Origin: Burkholderia ubonensis
GTDB lineage: Bacteria; Pseudomonadota; Gammaproteobacteria; Burkholderiales; Burkholderiaceae
DNA: 64,000 nucleotides
Assembly (NCBI RefSeq): GCF_902833085.1
Contig: NZ_CADFEB010000014.1
Location: 148,918-212,917 of the forward strand
Direction of reading: 5' to 3'
Position numbers and translations under genes: made by a program
Notes under the pieces: model-generated
The model's database searches: none
Told to the model about the DNA's origin: nothing
What the model saw: the letters and a program-made list of their open reading frames with translations, nothing else
In this document: piece after piece, positions 20,777-29,729 of the stretch
Layout: every line of letters begins with the position of its first letter
Numbering within the stretch: position 1 is the stretch's first letter

Positions 20777-21508
20777 TTGAAACGAAAACTGGCCATTACG
20801 GGGGCCGCAGCGCTCGCGTTCACGTTCGCGGGTAGCACGGCACACGCGCAATCCGCAGGTAGCTTTTACGTCAGCACCGGCTGGCTCCATCTTTCGCCGC
20901 AGGACAGCAGCGATCCGCTGTTCGTCTACCGTGTCGGCGGAACGCCCGTCAACCAAGCCGTTCCCGGTACCGGTGCAGGCATCAGTGATGCCGACACCAT
21001 CGGCCTCGCAGCGGGCTATTTCGTCACCGACCACATCTCCACCGAATTCATCGCCGGGATACCACCGAAGTTCGACATTACCGGCAAGGGTCGGTTCGAA
21101 AATTTCGGCGTGCTCGGTCGCGCGTATCAGTGGAGCCCTGCAGTGCTGCTCCGATACCACTTCAACGAAGCCAACGCCAAGTTCCGGCCGTACGTCGGCA
21201 TCGGCGCGACGTACGTGTGGTTCACCGGCGCGAAGATCACGAACGGCGCGTTCGAGAACGGCGTGCTCGGCGGCCCGACCAGCGCGACGACCAGCAACCA
21301 GTGGGCGCCCGTCTTCAACGCCGGCTTCACGTACAACTTCACCGACCACTGGTTTGCCGGCCTGTCGATTTCGTACATCCCGGTGAGCGTCACCGCAACC
21401 TTCACGTCGGCGAAGCGGACCCAGGTCGGCACCCTGACCGAAACGTCGAAGGCCAAGATCAACCTCAACCCGATCGTCACGTACCTTAACGTCGGCTACC
21501 GTTTCTAA
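20777..21508 (+). CDS. ompW: OmpW-family outer-membrane protein
   Basis: A 243-residue eight-stranded beta-barrel of the OmpW family, channels for small hydrophobic compounds. It has a signal peptide ending THAQS (near residue 25), alternating amphipathic strands, LRYHFNEANAKFRPYVGIGA and a C-terminal VTYLNVGYRF with the terminal aromatic residue needed for BAM insertion. Translation starts at TTG (20777), supported by a strong GGAGGA 7 nt upstream; no ATG is available close by in frame. A monocistronic unit with its own promoter and terminator. Confidence 0.93.
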   Translation: MKRKLAITGAAALAFTFAGSTAHAQSAGSFYVSTGWLHLSPQDSSDPLFVYRVGGTPVNQAVPGTGAGISDADTIGLAAGYFVTDHISTEFIAGIPPKFDITGKGRFENFGVLGRAYQWSPAVLLRYHFNEANAKFRPYVGIGATYVWFTGAKITNGAFENGVLGGPTSATTSNQWAPVFNAGFTYNFTDHWFAGLSISYIPVSVTATFTSAKRTQVGTLTETSKAKINLNPIVTYLNVGYRF

Positions 21509-21591
21509 GCGTAGTCGAATATTTGGGGAATGGTTAATCCCGCTGCAATTTGTAGCGGAATTTTCCTGGCGTTACCCCTCCGCAAAGCAGA

Positions 21592-21628
21592 ACGCCCCGG
21601 ACGGAAACCCGCCGGGGCGTCGTTTTTT
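21592..21628 (+). terminator. Terminator of ompW
   Basis: ACGCCCCGG ... CCGGGGCGT stem followed by CGTTTTTT. A smaller hairpin, CCGCT/AGCGG followed by AATTTT, lies about 30 bp before it (21540-21563). The ugp operon converges from the other side. Confidence 0.9.
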
Positions 21629-21645
21629 CGCGTCAGATTCGCTCG

Positions 21646-22410
21646 CTAGAGGATTCCGTCCAGCGCATGCGGGCCGATCAGGTCGATCCGGTCGGTGCAG
21701 ACCGCGTCGACGCCCCAGCGCACGAGCTCGCGCGCCCGTTCGGGGTCATTGACCGTGTAAACCAGGATGCGCAGCCCGGCCGCCTTGATCGCGCGCACGA
21801 GCGGCTCGTCGAGCCGTGTGTGGTCCGCGTGCAGCGACACGCAGCCGAGCGCGTCGACCGCCTGCGCGTACCAGTCGTCCGGCACCGCCTCGTAAAGCAT
21901 CCCGCACGGCAACTCGGGCGCCGTTTCGCGCGCTTGCTGCAGCGCATCGAAAGAAAACGACGACAACAGCGGCGGCACCGCGGCGTCGCGCCAGTACGCA
22001 GCCGCGTCCGCGGCCACGCGCTGGCCGGTTTCGCGCTCGCGGCCCGGGCACGGCTTGATCTCGACGTTCGCCGCCAGCCCGAGCGCGATGCAGCGCGCCG
22101 CCGCCGCCTCGAACGTCGGCATCCGCTCGCCCGCGAAGCGCGCGTCGAACCACGCGCCGGCGTCGAGCGCCGCGAGTTCCGCGTAGCGCATTCGCGCCGC
22201 CGGCCCGTGGCCGTCCGAGGTCCGGTCGACCGTATCGTCGTGCAGCAGGAACGTGATGTCGTCGGCCGACAGCTTCGCGTCGAATTCGACCATCGCGTGG
22301 CCGCGCCGCGCGCCTTCGTCGAGCGCGGCGAGCGTGTTCTCCGGTGCGAGCGTGCCGCCGCCGCGATGGGCGACGACGCGCGGATAGGGCCAGTCGGTAC
22401 GGGTTGTCAT
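21646..22410 (-). CDS. ugpQ: Glycerophosphodiester phosphodiesterase UgpQ
   Basis: Cytosolic GDPD enzyme (254 residues) that hydrolyses glycerophosphodiesters to glycerol-3-phosphate plus alcohol. The catalytic signature is visible: RVVAHRGGGTLAPENTLAAL with HRG and the PEN motif, then EFDAKLSADDITFLLHDDTV with E, D and H metal/acid-base residues, and NVEIKPCPGRE. Last gene of ugpBAECQ, 30 bp after ugpC, as in E. coli. Confidence 0.95.
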   Translation of the reverse strand: MTTRTDWPYPRVVAHRGGGTLAPENTLAALDEGARRGHAMVEFDAKLSADDITFLLHDDTVDRTSDGHGPAARMRYAELAALDAGAWFDARFAGERMPTFEAAAARCIALGLAANVEIKPCPGRERETGQRVAADAAAYWRDAAVPPLLSSFSFDALQQARETAPELPCGMLYEAVPDDWYAQAVDALGCVSLHADHTRLDEPLVRAIKAAGLRILVYTVNDPERARELVRWGVDAVCTDRIDLIGPHALDGIL

Positions 22411-22440
22411 CGTTTTGGTCTCGCGGCAGGTGCTGCAGGG

Positions 22441-23526
22441 TCAGCCGGCACGCTTGCCGGTCTCGGGATCGAAGAAATGCAGCCGGTGCGCGGGCAGCGC
22501 GGCCGCCAGCGCCGTGCCGCGCGCGGGACGGTCCGCGTGCGGCAGGCGCACCGCGACGTCGTGATTGCCCCAGCGGCCGTGCGCGAGATTGTCCGCGCCG
22601 AGCAGCTCGCACGAGTCGACCGGCAGCGTCGCCTGCGCGACGCCCGGCTGCGGCGTCATGTGTTCGGGACGCACGCCGAGCACCCAGTCGCGCCCGGTGG
22701 CGATCTCCGCGCCGATGCCGGGCGCGCCGGCGACCGGCAGCGCGGGGCCGCCGCCCGCGACCGTAAACGTCGCGCCGTCGTCCGACAGCCGGCCGTGCAT
22801 CAGGTTCATCGCAGGCGAGCCGATGAAGCCCGCGACGAACACCGTTGCCGGCTTCTCGTACACGTCGACCGGCGCGCCGATCTGCTCCGCGTAGCCGCGG
22901 TTCATCACGATCACGCGCTGCGCGAGCGTCATCGCCTCGATCTGGTCGTGCGTCACGTACACGCTCGTCGTCGCGAGCCGCGCATGCAGCCGCTGGATCT
23001 CGAGCCGCATCTGCACGCGCAGCTTCGCGTCGAGGTTCGACAGCGGCTCGTCGAACAGGAACACCGACGGCTCGCGCACGATCGCGCGCCCCATCGCGAC
23101 GCGCTGCCGCTGGCCGCCCGACAGCTCGCGCGGCCGCCGCGCGAGCAGCGGCTCGAGCTCGAGGATCTTCGCGGCCGCGGCGACGCGCGCGTCGATCGTC
23201 GCGCGCTCGACGCCGCGGATCTTCAGCCCGTAGCCCATGTTCTGCGCGACCGTCATGTGCGGGTACAGCGCATAGTTCTGGAACACCATCGCGATGTCGC
23301 GATCCTTCGGCTCGAGCGCGTTGACGACGCGCTCGCCGATCGCGATCTCGCCGTCCGTCACGCTCTCGAGCCCTGCGATCATCCGCAGGAGCGTCGACTT
23401 GCCGCAGCCCGACGGCCCGACCAGCACGATGAATTCGCCGTCGGCAATTTCGACGTCGATGCCGTGCAGCACCTGCTGCTTTCCGTCATAGGATTTCCTG
23501 ACGCCCTTCAAGCTCAGCGCAGCCAT
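22441..23526 (-). CDS. ugpC: Glycerol-3-phosphate ABC transporter ATPase UgpC
   Basis: The 361-residue ATPase of the MalK/UgpC subfamily. Walker A is GPSGCGKST (about residues 37-45), the signature ELSGGQRQRVAMGRAI, Walker B VFLFDEPLSNLD and the H-loop YVTHDQIEAM; the C-terminal third is the MalK-type regulatory (TOBE) domain, with WVLGVRPEHMTPQPG. It powers uptake of glycerol-3-phosphate and glycerophosphodiesters by UgpBAE. The neighbouring ugp genes support UgpC over another sugar-transport ATPase. Confidence 0.94.
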   Translation of the reverse strand: MAALSLKGVRKSYDGKQQVLHGIDVEIADGEFIVLVGPSGCGKSTLLRMIAGLESVTDGEIAIGERVVNALEPKDRDIAMVFQNYALYPHMTVAQNMGYGLKIRGVERATIDARVAAAAKILELEPLLARRPRELSGGQRQRVAMGRAIVREPSVFLFDEPLSNLDAKLRVQMRLEIQRLHARLATTSVYVTHDQIEAMTLAQRVIVMNRGYAEQIGAPVDVYEKPATVFVAGFIGSPAMNLMHGRLSDDGATFTVAGGGPALPVAGAPGIGAEIATGRDWVLGVRPEHMTPQPGVAQATLPVDSCELLGADNLAHGRWGNHDVAVRLPHADRPARGTALAAALPAHRLHFFDPETGKRAG

Positions 23527-23558
23527 ACGTCGTCCTTCTCCTCGTAGCGTGTCCGTGG

Positions 23559-24404
23559 TTACTTTTCAGAATCGACGAGGCCGCGCACGAACCAGCGCTG
23601 CATCGCCAGCACGACGACGAGCGGCGGAATCATCGCCAGCAGCGTCGCCGCCATCACGTAATGCCATTCGGTCGCCGTGTCGCCGCTCGCGATCATCGTC
23701 TTGATGCCGACCACGGACGTCGACAGCGACGCCTCCGTCGTGATCAGGATCGGCCACAAGTACTGGTTCCACCCGTAGATGAAGGTGATCACGAACAGCG
23801 CGGCGATGCTCGTCTTCGACAGCGGCAGCACGACGTCCCAGAAGAAGCGCAGCGGCCCCGCGCCGTCGATGCGCGCCGCGTCCATCAGCTCGTCGGGCAG
23901 CGTCATGAAGAACTGGCGGAACAGGAAGGTCGCGGTCGCCGACGCGATCAGCGGCAGCGTGAGCCCCGCGTACGTGTTGGTCATATGCAGCGTCGACACG
24001 ACCTGCACGGTCGGAAAGATCCGCACCTCGACCGGCAGCATCAGCGTGACGAAGATCAGCCAGAACGCCGTATTGCGGAACGGGAAGCGGAAATAGACGA
24101 TCGCGTACGCGGACAGGATCGACACCGCGATCTTGCCGACCGCGATGCCGAGCGCCATCGCGAAGCTGTTGGCGAGCAGCAGGCCGAACGGCGCGGTCGT
24201 GCCGCCGCTGCCGTGCCGCCAGATGTACGCGACGTTCTCGATGAGATGCGTGCTCGGCACGAGCGACAGCGGCACCGTGAACACTTCCTGCGCGCTCATC
24301 GTCGCCGCGCAGAACGCGACGTAGACGGGAAACACGAGCAGCGCGACGCCCGCGATCAGCACCGCGTGGCAGAACAGGTCGAAGCCCTTGCGATTCTCGA
24401 TCAT
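23559..24404 (-). CDS. ugpE: Glycerol-3-phosphate ABC transporter permease UgpE
   Basis: A 281-residue permease with six predicted membrane helices. The EAA loop that contacts UgpC reads DELMDAARIDGAGPLRFFWD. The ATG at 24404 (MIENRKGFDLFCHAVLIAGV) overlaps the ugpA stop by 4 nt. It pairs with UgpA to form the channel. Length matches E. coli UgpE (281). Confidence 0.94.
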   Translation of the reverse strand: MIENRKGFDLFCHAVLIAGVALLVFPVYVAFCAATMSAQEVFTVPLSLVPSTHLIENVAYIWRHGSGGTTAPFGLLLANSFAMALGIAVGKIAVSILSAYAIVYFRFPFRNTAFWLIFVTLMLPVEVRIFPTVQVVSTLHMTNTYAGLTLPLIASATATFLFRQFFMTLPDELMDAARIDGAGPLRFFWDVVLPLSKTSIAALFVITFIYGWNQYLWPILITTEASLSTSVVGIKTMIASGDTATEWHYVMAATLLAMIPPLVVVLAMQRWFVRGLVDSEK

Positions 24405-25285
24405 GCGTATTGCACCCTGCGTTCGACGAAGCGGAACTGGATCACCGTCAGACCGACGACGATCGCCATCAGCACGACCGACTGCGCGCCCGAGCTGCCT
24501 ATGTCGAGCCCCTGGAAGCCTTCCGCGAAGATCTTGTAGATCAGCGTCTTGGTGCTCTGCGCGGGGCCGCCGGCGGTCGCGGCGTCGATCACCGGGAACG
24601 TGTCGAAGAACGCGTAGACGAGGTTCACGACCAGCAGGAAGAAGCTCGTCGGCGACAGGAGCGGCAGCACCACGTGGAAGAAGCGCCGCACGGGCCCCGC
24701 CCCGTCGATCGCGGCCGCCTCGATCAGCGAGCGCGGGATCGCCTGCAGTCCCGCGTAGAAGAACAGGAAGTTGTAGCTCACCTGCTTCCACACCGACGCG
24801 AGCACGACCAGGAACATTGCCTGCCCGCCGTTCAGCGCGTGGTTCCAGACGATTCCCGACTTCGCGAGCGCATAGGTGACGAGGCCGATGCTCGGGTTGA
24901 ACAGGAACGCCCACAGCACCGCGGCGATCGTCGGCGCGACCGCGTACGGCCAGATCAGCAGCGTGCGGTACGCGCGCGCGCCGCGCACCACGCGGTCCGC
25001 GCACGCGGCGAGCAGCAGCGACACGACGAGCCCGCTCACGGTGACGAGCGCGCTGAACACGAGCGTCGTGCGGAACGAGTCGAGATACAGCGGATCGGCG
25101 AACAGGTGCGCGAAGTTCGCGAAGCCGACGAACTCGCTCGACGTGCCGAACGCATCCTGCATCTGCGTCGACTGCCACAGCGCGACGCCGGCGGGCCACA
25201 GGAAGAACACGCCGGTGATCGCGAGCTGCGGCGCGATCAGCAGGTACGGCAACAGGCTCGTGCCGAAACGGGAACGGGATTGCAT
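24401..25285 (-). CDS. ugpA: Glycerol-3-phosphate ABC transporter permease UgpA
   Basis: A 294-residue permease starting MQSRSRFGTSLLPYLLIAPQ with six membrane helices; the EAA-type loop reads RSLIEAAAIDGAGPVRRFFH. It forms the membrane pore with UgpE. Length matches the family (about 295). The gene follows ugpB by about 96 bp and overlaps ugpE. Confidence 0.94.
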   Translation of the reverse strand: MQSRSRFGTSLLPYLLIAPQLAITGVFFLWPAGVALWQSTQMQDAFGTSSEFVGFANFAHLFADPLYLDSFRTTLVFSALVTVSGLVVSLLLAACADRVVRGARAYRTLLIWPYAVAPTIAAVLWAFLFNPSIGLVTYALAKSGIVWNHALNGGQAMFLVVLASVWKQVSYNFLFFYAGLQAIPRSLIEAAAIDGAGPVRRFFHVVLPLLSPTSFFLLVVNLVYAFFDTFPVIDAATAGGPAQSTKTLIYKIFAEGFQGLDIGSSGAQSVVLMAIVVGLTVIQFRFVERRVQYA

Positions 25286-25381
25286 CGCGGAGATCCGGTC
25301 AGGCCAGAAGGCAAGGATGAACGGCCGCCGGCCGTCGCGCGGGTTCGTGCGACACGGCCGGCGGCTCAGGGCGAAGCGCGC

Positions 25382-26716
25382 TCAGCTGCCCGACTTCTCG
25401 AAGCGGCGCAGCAGTTCGTTGCCGCGCGTGGCCGCGGAATCGAGCGCATCCTTCGGCGCCTTCTTCTGCGCCCAGACCTGCTCGAACTCCTCGTCGACGA
25501 TCGTGCGGATCTGCGGCATGTTGCCGAGCCGCAGCCCCTTCGTGTACGGCAGCGGCGGCTTGTTCATCATCTGCTTGATCGCGGTTTCCGCGCTCGGGTT
25601 CTTCGCGTAGAAGCCCTGCTGGCGCGTCAGGTCGTACGCGGCCGTCGTGACCGGCAGGTAGCCCGTGTCCTGGTGCCACTTCGCGGCGACCGCCGGCGAG
25701 CCCAGGTACGCGAGGAATTTCGCGACACCCTTGTAGGTCGCCGGATCCTTGCCCGCCAGCACCCACAGGCTCGCGCCGCCGATGATCGCGTTCTGCGGCG
25801 CCCCCTTCACATTCGCGTCGTACGGCATCATGCCGGTGCCGAACTCGAACTTCGCGAACTTGTGCAGCGTCGCGAGCGCGCCCGACGACGTCGTCATGAT
25901 CCCGCAGTCGCCGCTGTAGAACTTCGACGACGCCTCGTCCTTGCGGCCCGCGTACGTGAACGTGCCGTCCTTCGCCATCTGCTGCAGGAACTGGACGTGC
26001 GCGACCTGCTGCGGCTTGTTGAACTCGAGCACCGCGTCGGTGCCGTCGAAGCCGTTGTTGCGGCTCGCGAACGGCAGGCCATGCCACGCGCTGTAGTTCT
26101 CGAGCTGGATCCAGCCCTGCCAGCCGGTCGTAAAGCCGCACGCCATGCCCGACTTGCGCAGCTTCTCCGCGTCGGCCTTCACTTCGTCCCAGGTCTTCGG
26201 CGGCTGGTTCGGGTCGAGCCCGGCCTTCTTGAACGCGTCCTTGTTGTAGTACAGCACCGGCGTCGAGCTGTTGAACGGCATCGACACCAGATGGCCCGTC
26301 TTCGCGTCGCTGTAGTAGCTCGCGATGGTCGGCACGAACGCCTTTTCGTCGAGCGGCACGCCGGCCTGCTTGAACACGTCGTAGACGGGCACCACCGCCT
26401 TCTTCGCCTGCATCATCGTCGCGGTGCCGACTTCGTAGACCTGAAGGATCGCCGGCGCGTTGCCGCTGCGGTACGCGGCGATACCCGCCGCGAGCGCCTG
26501 GTCGTAGGTGCCCTTGAACACCGGCACGATCTTGTAGTCGCTTTGCGACGCGTTGAACTGCGCGGCGATGTCGTTGACCCGCTCGCCGAGCGCGGCTTCC
26601 ATCGCATGCCAGAACTGGATTTCCGTCGCCGCGAATGCTGCGTGCTGCGCGCCGACCATCAGCACGCCCCCGAGCGCGAGCGAGCGAACCAGCGTCCCTA
26701 CGGGCTTCTTCTTCAT
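25382..26716 (-). CDS. ugpB: Periplasmic glycerol-3-phosphate-binding protein UgpB
   Basis: The 444-residue solute-binding protein has a signal peptide ending AAFA (about residue 29) and begins mature as ATEIQFWHAMEAALGERVND, a near-signature of UgpB. Other family stretches are FNSSTPVLYYNKDAFKKAGL and GGASLWVLAGKDPATYKGVA. An AGGAGAAGAGG site precedes the ATG. First gene of the ugp operon; in other bacteria it is under PhoB control, but I do not see a convincing Pho box here. Confidence 0.95.
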   Translation of the reverse strand: MKKKPVGTLVRSLALGGVLMVGAQHAAFAATEIQFWHAMEAALGERVNDIAAQFNASQSDYKIVPVFKGTYDQALAAGIAAYRSGNAPAILQVYEVGTATMMQAKKAVVPVYDVFKQAGVPLDEKAFVPTIASYYSDAKTGHLVSMPFNSSTPVLYYNKDAFKKAGLDPNQPPKTWDEVKADAEKLRKSGMACGFTTGWQGWIQLENYSAWHGLPFASRNNGFDGTDAVLEFNKPQQVAHVQFLQQMAKDGTFTYAGRKDEASSKFYSGDCGIMTTSSGALATLHKFAKFEFGTGMMPYDANVKGAPQNAIIGGASLWVLAGKDPATYKGVAKFLAYLGSPAVAAKWHQDTGYLPVTTAAYDLTRQQGFYAKNPSAETAIKQMMNKPPLPYTKGLRLGNMPQIRTIVDEEFEQVWAQKKAPKDALDSAATRGNELLRRFEKSGS

Positions 26717-26807
26717 CGACCTCTTCTCCTATGAAAACGATACCAACCGCATGTACGGCTTTCCCGTTGCCAGCGAACCGGCGAAGTCTAGTGATCGATT
26801 GTGACAG

Positions 26808-28016
26808 TCAGTTGTCGCTGACGACGAACAGCCGCTGGTATTCCTTCAGCGCGAATCGATCGGTCATGCCGGCAATGTAGTGGGCGACGAGGCGCGGCTG
26901 CTTCGCCGGATCGTCGGACTGGTACGGCGGCGGCAGCAGGCGAGGATCTTCGCAGAACGCGTCGAACAGGCCGGTGACGACGCGCTGCGCCTTGTTCGCC
27001 ATCCTCATGACCTTGTAATGGCGGTACAGGTTCTTGAACAGGAAGCGCTTGAGCGCCGCGGCCTGCGCGGCGACCGCCTCGCTGTGCGCGACGATCGGCG
27101 GGGCCGCGCGCACGTCGTCGAGCGACGCCGGCGCGATGCGCGCGAGATTGCGCGTGGTTTCGTCGATCAGGTCGACGATCAGCGTATTGATGATGCGGCG
27201 CACCGTCTCGTGCACGAGACGCCGGCCTTCGAGATGCGGAAATTCGGCGAGCGCCTCGTCATGGTGGCGCTGCCAGAGCTCGACTTCCGCGAGCTGTTCG
27301 ATCGTGACGAGCCCGGAGCGCAGGCCGTCGTCGACGTCATGGTTGTTGTACGCGATCTCGTCGGCGATGTTCGCGAGCTGCGCCTCGAGTGACGGCTGGC
27401 GCCCCAGCAGGAACCGCTCGCCGAGCGCGCCGAGCTTGCGCGCGTTCTCGCGCGAGCAGTGCTTGAGGATGCCCTCGCGCGTCTCGAAGCAGAGATTCAG
27501 GCCGTTGAACGCGCCGTAGTGCTCCTCGAGCTCGTCGACGACGGCGAGGCTCTGCAGGTTGTGCTCGAAGCCGCCGTGCTCGCGCATGCATGCGTTGAGC
27601 GCGTCCTGCCCCGCATGGCCGAACGGCGTATGGCCGAGGTCGTGCGCGAGCGAGATCGCCTCGACGAGATCCTCGTTCAGCCGCAGGTTGCGTGCGACCG
27701 AGCGCGCGATCTGCGCGACTTCGAGGCTGTGCGTGAGGCGGGTGCGGAACAGGTCGCCCTCGTGATTGACGAAGACCTGGGTCTTGTATTCGAGCCGGCG
27801 GAATGCGGTCGAGTGGACGATGCGGTCGCGGTCGCGCTGGAATTCGGTGCGGGCCGCCGGCGGCGGTTCCGGGTGGCGCCGTCCGCGCGAGCACGACGCG
27901 TGCGCGGCATACGGAGCGAGATGGGCTTCCAGCGCCGCCAGCGTCGGCGGCTCGGCCACCGCCGCGGCGGCTGCACGGCTGGCCTGGGGCAGTTTGCTGC
28001 TGGATGTCTCGCTCAC
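26808..28016 (-). CDS. dgt: dGTP triphosphohydrolase-like protein (Dgt family)
   Basis: A 402-residue HD-domain phosphohydrolase. The metal site is visible as TRLTHSLEVAQIARSVARNL (H) and ISLAHDLGHTPFGHAGQDAL (HD). The family hydrolyses dNTPs to nucleoside plus triphosphate; this shorter class (E. coli Dgt is 505 residues) often has broad dNTP specificity. The start is GTG at 28016 (MSETSSSKLPQ), supported by GGAGGA 3-8 nt upstream. It follows aroB by 41 bp, a conserved aroK-aroB-dgt order in betaproteobacteria. Confidence 0.92.
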   Translation of the reverse strand: MSETSSSKLPQASRAAAAAVAEPPTLAALEAHLAPYAAHASCSRGRRHPEPPPAARTEFQRDRDRIVHSTAFRRLEYKTQVFVNHEGDLFRTRLTHSLEVAQIARSVARNLRLNEDLVEAISLAHDLGHTPFGHAGQDALNACMREHGGFEHNLQSLAVVDELEEHYGAFNGLNLCFETREGILKHCSRENARKLGALGERFLLGRQPSLEAQLANIADEIAYNNHDVDDGLRSGLVTIEQLAEVELWQRHHDEALAEFPHLEGRRLVHETVRRIINTLIVDLIDETTRNLARIAPASLDDVRAAPPIVAHSEAVAAQAAALKRFLFKNLYRHYKVMRMANKAQRVVTGLFDAFCEDPRLLPPPYQSDDPAKQPRLVAHYIAGMTDRFALKEYQRLFVVSDN

Positions 28017-28057
28017 GTCTCCTCCATGTCAGGGGCGCCGGGGCATCCGGGCCACAG

Positions 28058-29137
28058 TTACCGGGTCGTCTGCGCCAGTGTGGCGAACACGGCCTCGTCA
28101 GGCGCCGGCGCGATCAGCGTATCGCCGAAGCGCTTCAGCAGGATGAACTTGATCGCGCCGGCTTCCGCCTTCTTGTCGACGCGCATCAGGTCCATATAGC
28201 GTGCGTCGCCGAGCGCCGGCGCGCGGGTCGGCAGGTGCGCGGCCGCGATCACTGCGTCGAGGCGCTGCCGCGACGCTTCGTCCAGCAGGCCGAGCCGCAC
28301 CGACAGGTCGCCCGCCATCACCATCCCGCAGCCGACCGCCTCGCCGTGCAGCCACTCGCCGTAGCCGAGCCCGGCCTCGATCGCGTGGCCGAACGTGTGG
28401 CCGAAGTTGAGGATCGCGCGCAGGCCGCCTTCGCGTTCGTCAGCCGCGACCACGCTCGCCTTGATCTCGCACGAGCGCTTGACGGCTTCGGCGAGCGCGC
28501 CGGGCTCGCGACGGTTCAATGCGTCGACGTTCGCCTCGATCCAGTCGAAGAACGCGGCGTCGGCGATCGCGCCGGTCTTGATGATTTCGGCGATGCCCGC
28601 CGCCAGTTCGCGCTCGGGCAGCGTCGTCAGCGCGCCGATGTCCGCGATCACCGCCTGCGGCTGGTAGAACGCGCCGATCATGTTCTTGCCGAGCGGGTGA
28701 TTGATGCCGGTCTTGCCGCCGACCGACGAGTCGACCTGCGACAGCAGCGTCGTCGGCACCTGGATGAACGGTACGCCGCGCATGTAGCACGCGGCCGCAA
28801 AGCCCGTCATGTCGCCGACCACGCCGCCGCCGAGCGCGACGAGCGTGGTCTTGCGGTCCGCACGCTCGGTCAGCAGGCCGTCGAAGATCAGGTTCAGCGT
28901 TTCCCAGTTCTTGTACGCCTCGCCGTCCGGCAGCACGACCGTCGACACGCGCTTGCCGAGCGGCGCGAGCGCGGCGCGCAGCGCATCGCCGTAGAGCGGA
29001 TCGACCGTCGTGTTCGTGACGATCGTGACGGACGAGCCCTTGATGTGGGGCGCGAACAGTTCGGTGCGGCCGATCAGGCCGGCGCCAATATGAATCGGAT
29101 AGGCGCGGTCGCCCAGATCGACGTTGACAGTAATCAT
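28058..29137 (-). CDS. aroB: 3-dehydroquinate synthase
   Basis: AroB makes 3-dehydroquinate from DAHP, the second step of the shikimate pathway. The 359-residue protein starts MITVNVDLGDRAYPIHIGAG; the NAD+-binding region has LVALGGGVVGDMTGFAA and the Zn-binding part has FNFGHTFGHAIEAGLGYGEW with LHGEAVGCGM. The ATG overlaps the aroK stop (ATGA), so the two consecutive-pathway enzymes are translationally coupled. Confidence 0.97.
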   Translation of the reverse strand: MITVNVDLGDRAYPIHIGAGLIGRTELFAPHIKGSSVTIVTNTTVDPLYGDALRAALAPLGKRVSTVVLPDGEAYKNWETLNLIFDGLLTERADRKTTLVALGGGVVGDMTGFAAACYMRGVPFIQVPTTLLSQVDSSVGGKTGINHPLGKNMIGAFYQPQAVIADIGALTTLPERELAAGIAEIIKTGAIADAAFFDWIEANVDALNRREPGALAEAVKRSCEIKASVVAADEREGGLRAILNFGHTFGHAIEAGLGYGEWLHGEAVGCGMVMAGDLSVRLGLLDEASRQRLDAVIAAAHLPTRAPALGDARYMDLMRVDKKAEAGAIKFILLKRFGDTLIAPAPDEAVFATLAQTTR

Positions 29138-29688
29138 GCTTGTATAGGCTTGGCGACGACGCCTGCCATCTCGAGTTGCATCAGCACCATGTTGACGAGG
29201 CCGTTGACCGACGGGCGGCCGGTTTCGATGACGAAATCCGCGCATTCTCGATACAGCGGATCGCGCACTTCGTAGAGCGCTTCGAGACGCGCCTTCGGAT
29301 CGTCGGTCTGCAGCAGCGGCCGGTTCTTGTCCTTGCGCGTGCGCAGCCACAGATCGTGCGGATTGGCGCGCAGATAGACGACGATGCCGCGGGATTTGAG
29401 GCATTCGCGGTTTTCGGGGCGCAGGATCGCGCCGCCGCCCGTCGCGAGCACGATGTGCTCGCGCTGCGCGAGCTCGGCGATCATCTGCGCTTCGCGGTCG
29501 CGAAACCCGGCTTCGCCTTCCATCTCGAAGATCACCGGAATGCGTGCGCCCGTCCGCGCCTCGATCTCGTGGTCGGAGTCGAAGAACGTCCTGTCGAGCC
29601 GGCGCGCGACCGCGCGGCCCACGGTGGTCTTACCCGCTCCCATAAGGCCGACGAAAAATACGTTTGCGTGTGGATCCCGCGCTTGCAA
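29134..29688 (-). CDS. aroK: Shikimate kinase
   Basis: AroK phosphorylates shikimate with ATP. The 184-residue protein has the P-loop GLMGAGKTTVGRAVAR (residues 14-29), the shikimate-binding FFDSDHEIEARTG, VLATGGGAILRPENR and the lid KDKNRPLLQ. It follows pilQ, the widespread pilMNOPQ-aroK-aroB arrangement. Confidence 0.97.
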   Translation of the reverse strand: MQARDPHANVFFVGLMGAGKTTVGRAVARRLDRTFFDSDHEIEARTGARIPVIFEMEGEAGFRDREAQMIAELAQREHIVLATGGGAILRPENRECLKSRGIVVYLRANPHDLWLRTRKDKNRPLLQTDDPKARLEALYEVRDPLYRECADFVIETGRPSVNGLVNMVLMQLEMAGVVAKPIQA

Positions 29689-29729
29689 CGGCTTTCCTTT
29701 GCTTCAATCTTGCTGGTGTGTGGCGCAGC

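Noticed and set aside
26790..26807. Possible Pho box upstream of ugpB (minus-strand CTGTCAC then AATC)
   Set aside because: Only the first 7-bp half matches; the second half (GATCACT) does not fit CTGTCAT, and the site overlaps the end of dgt by position.
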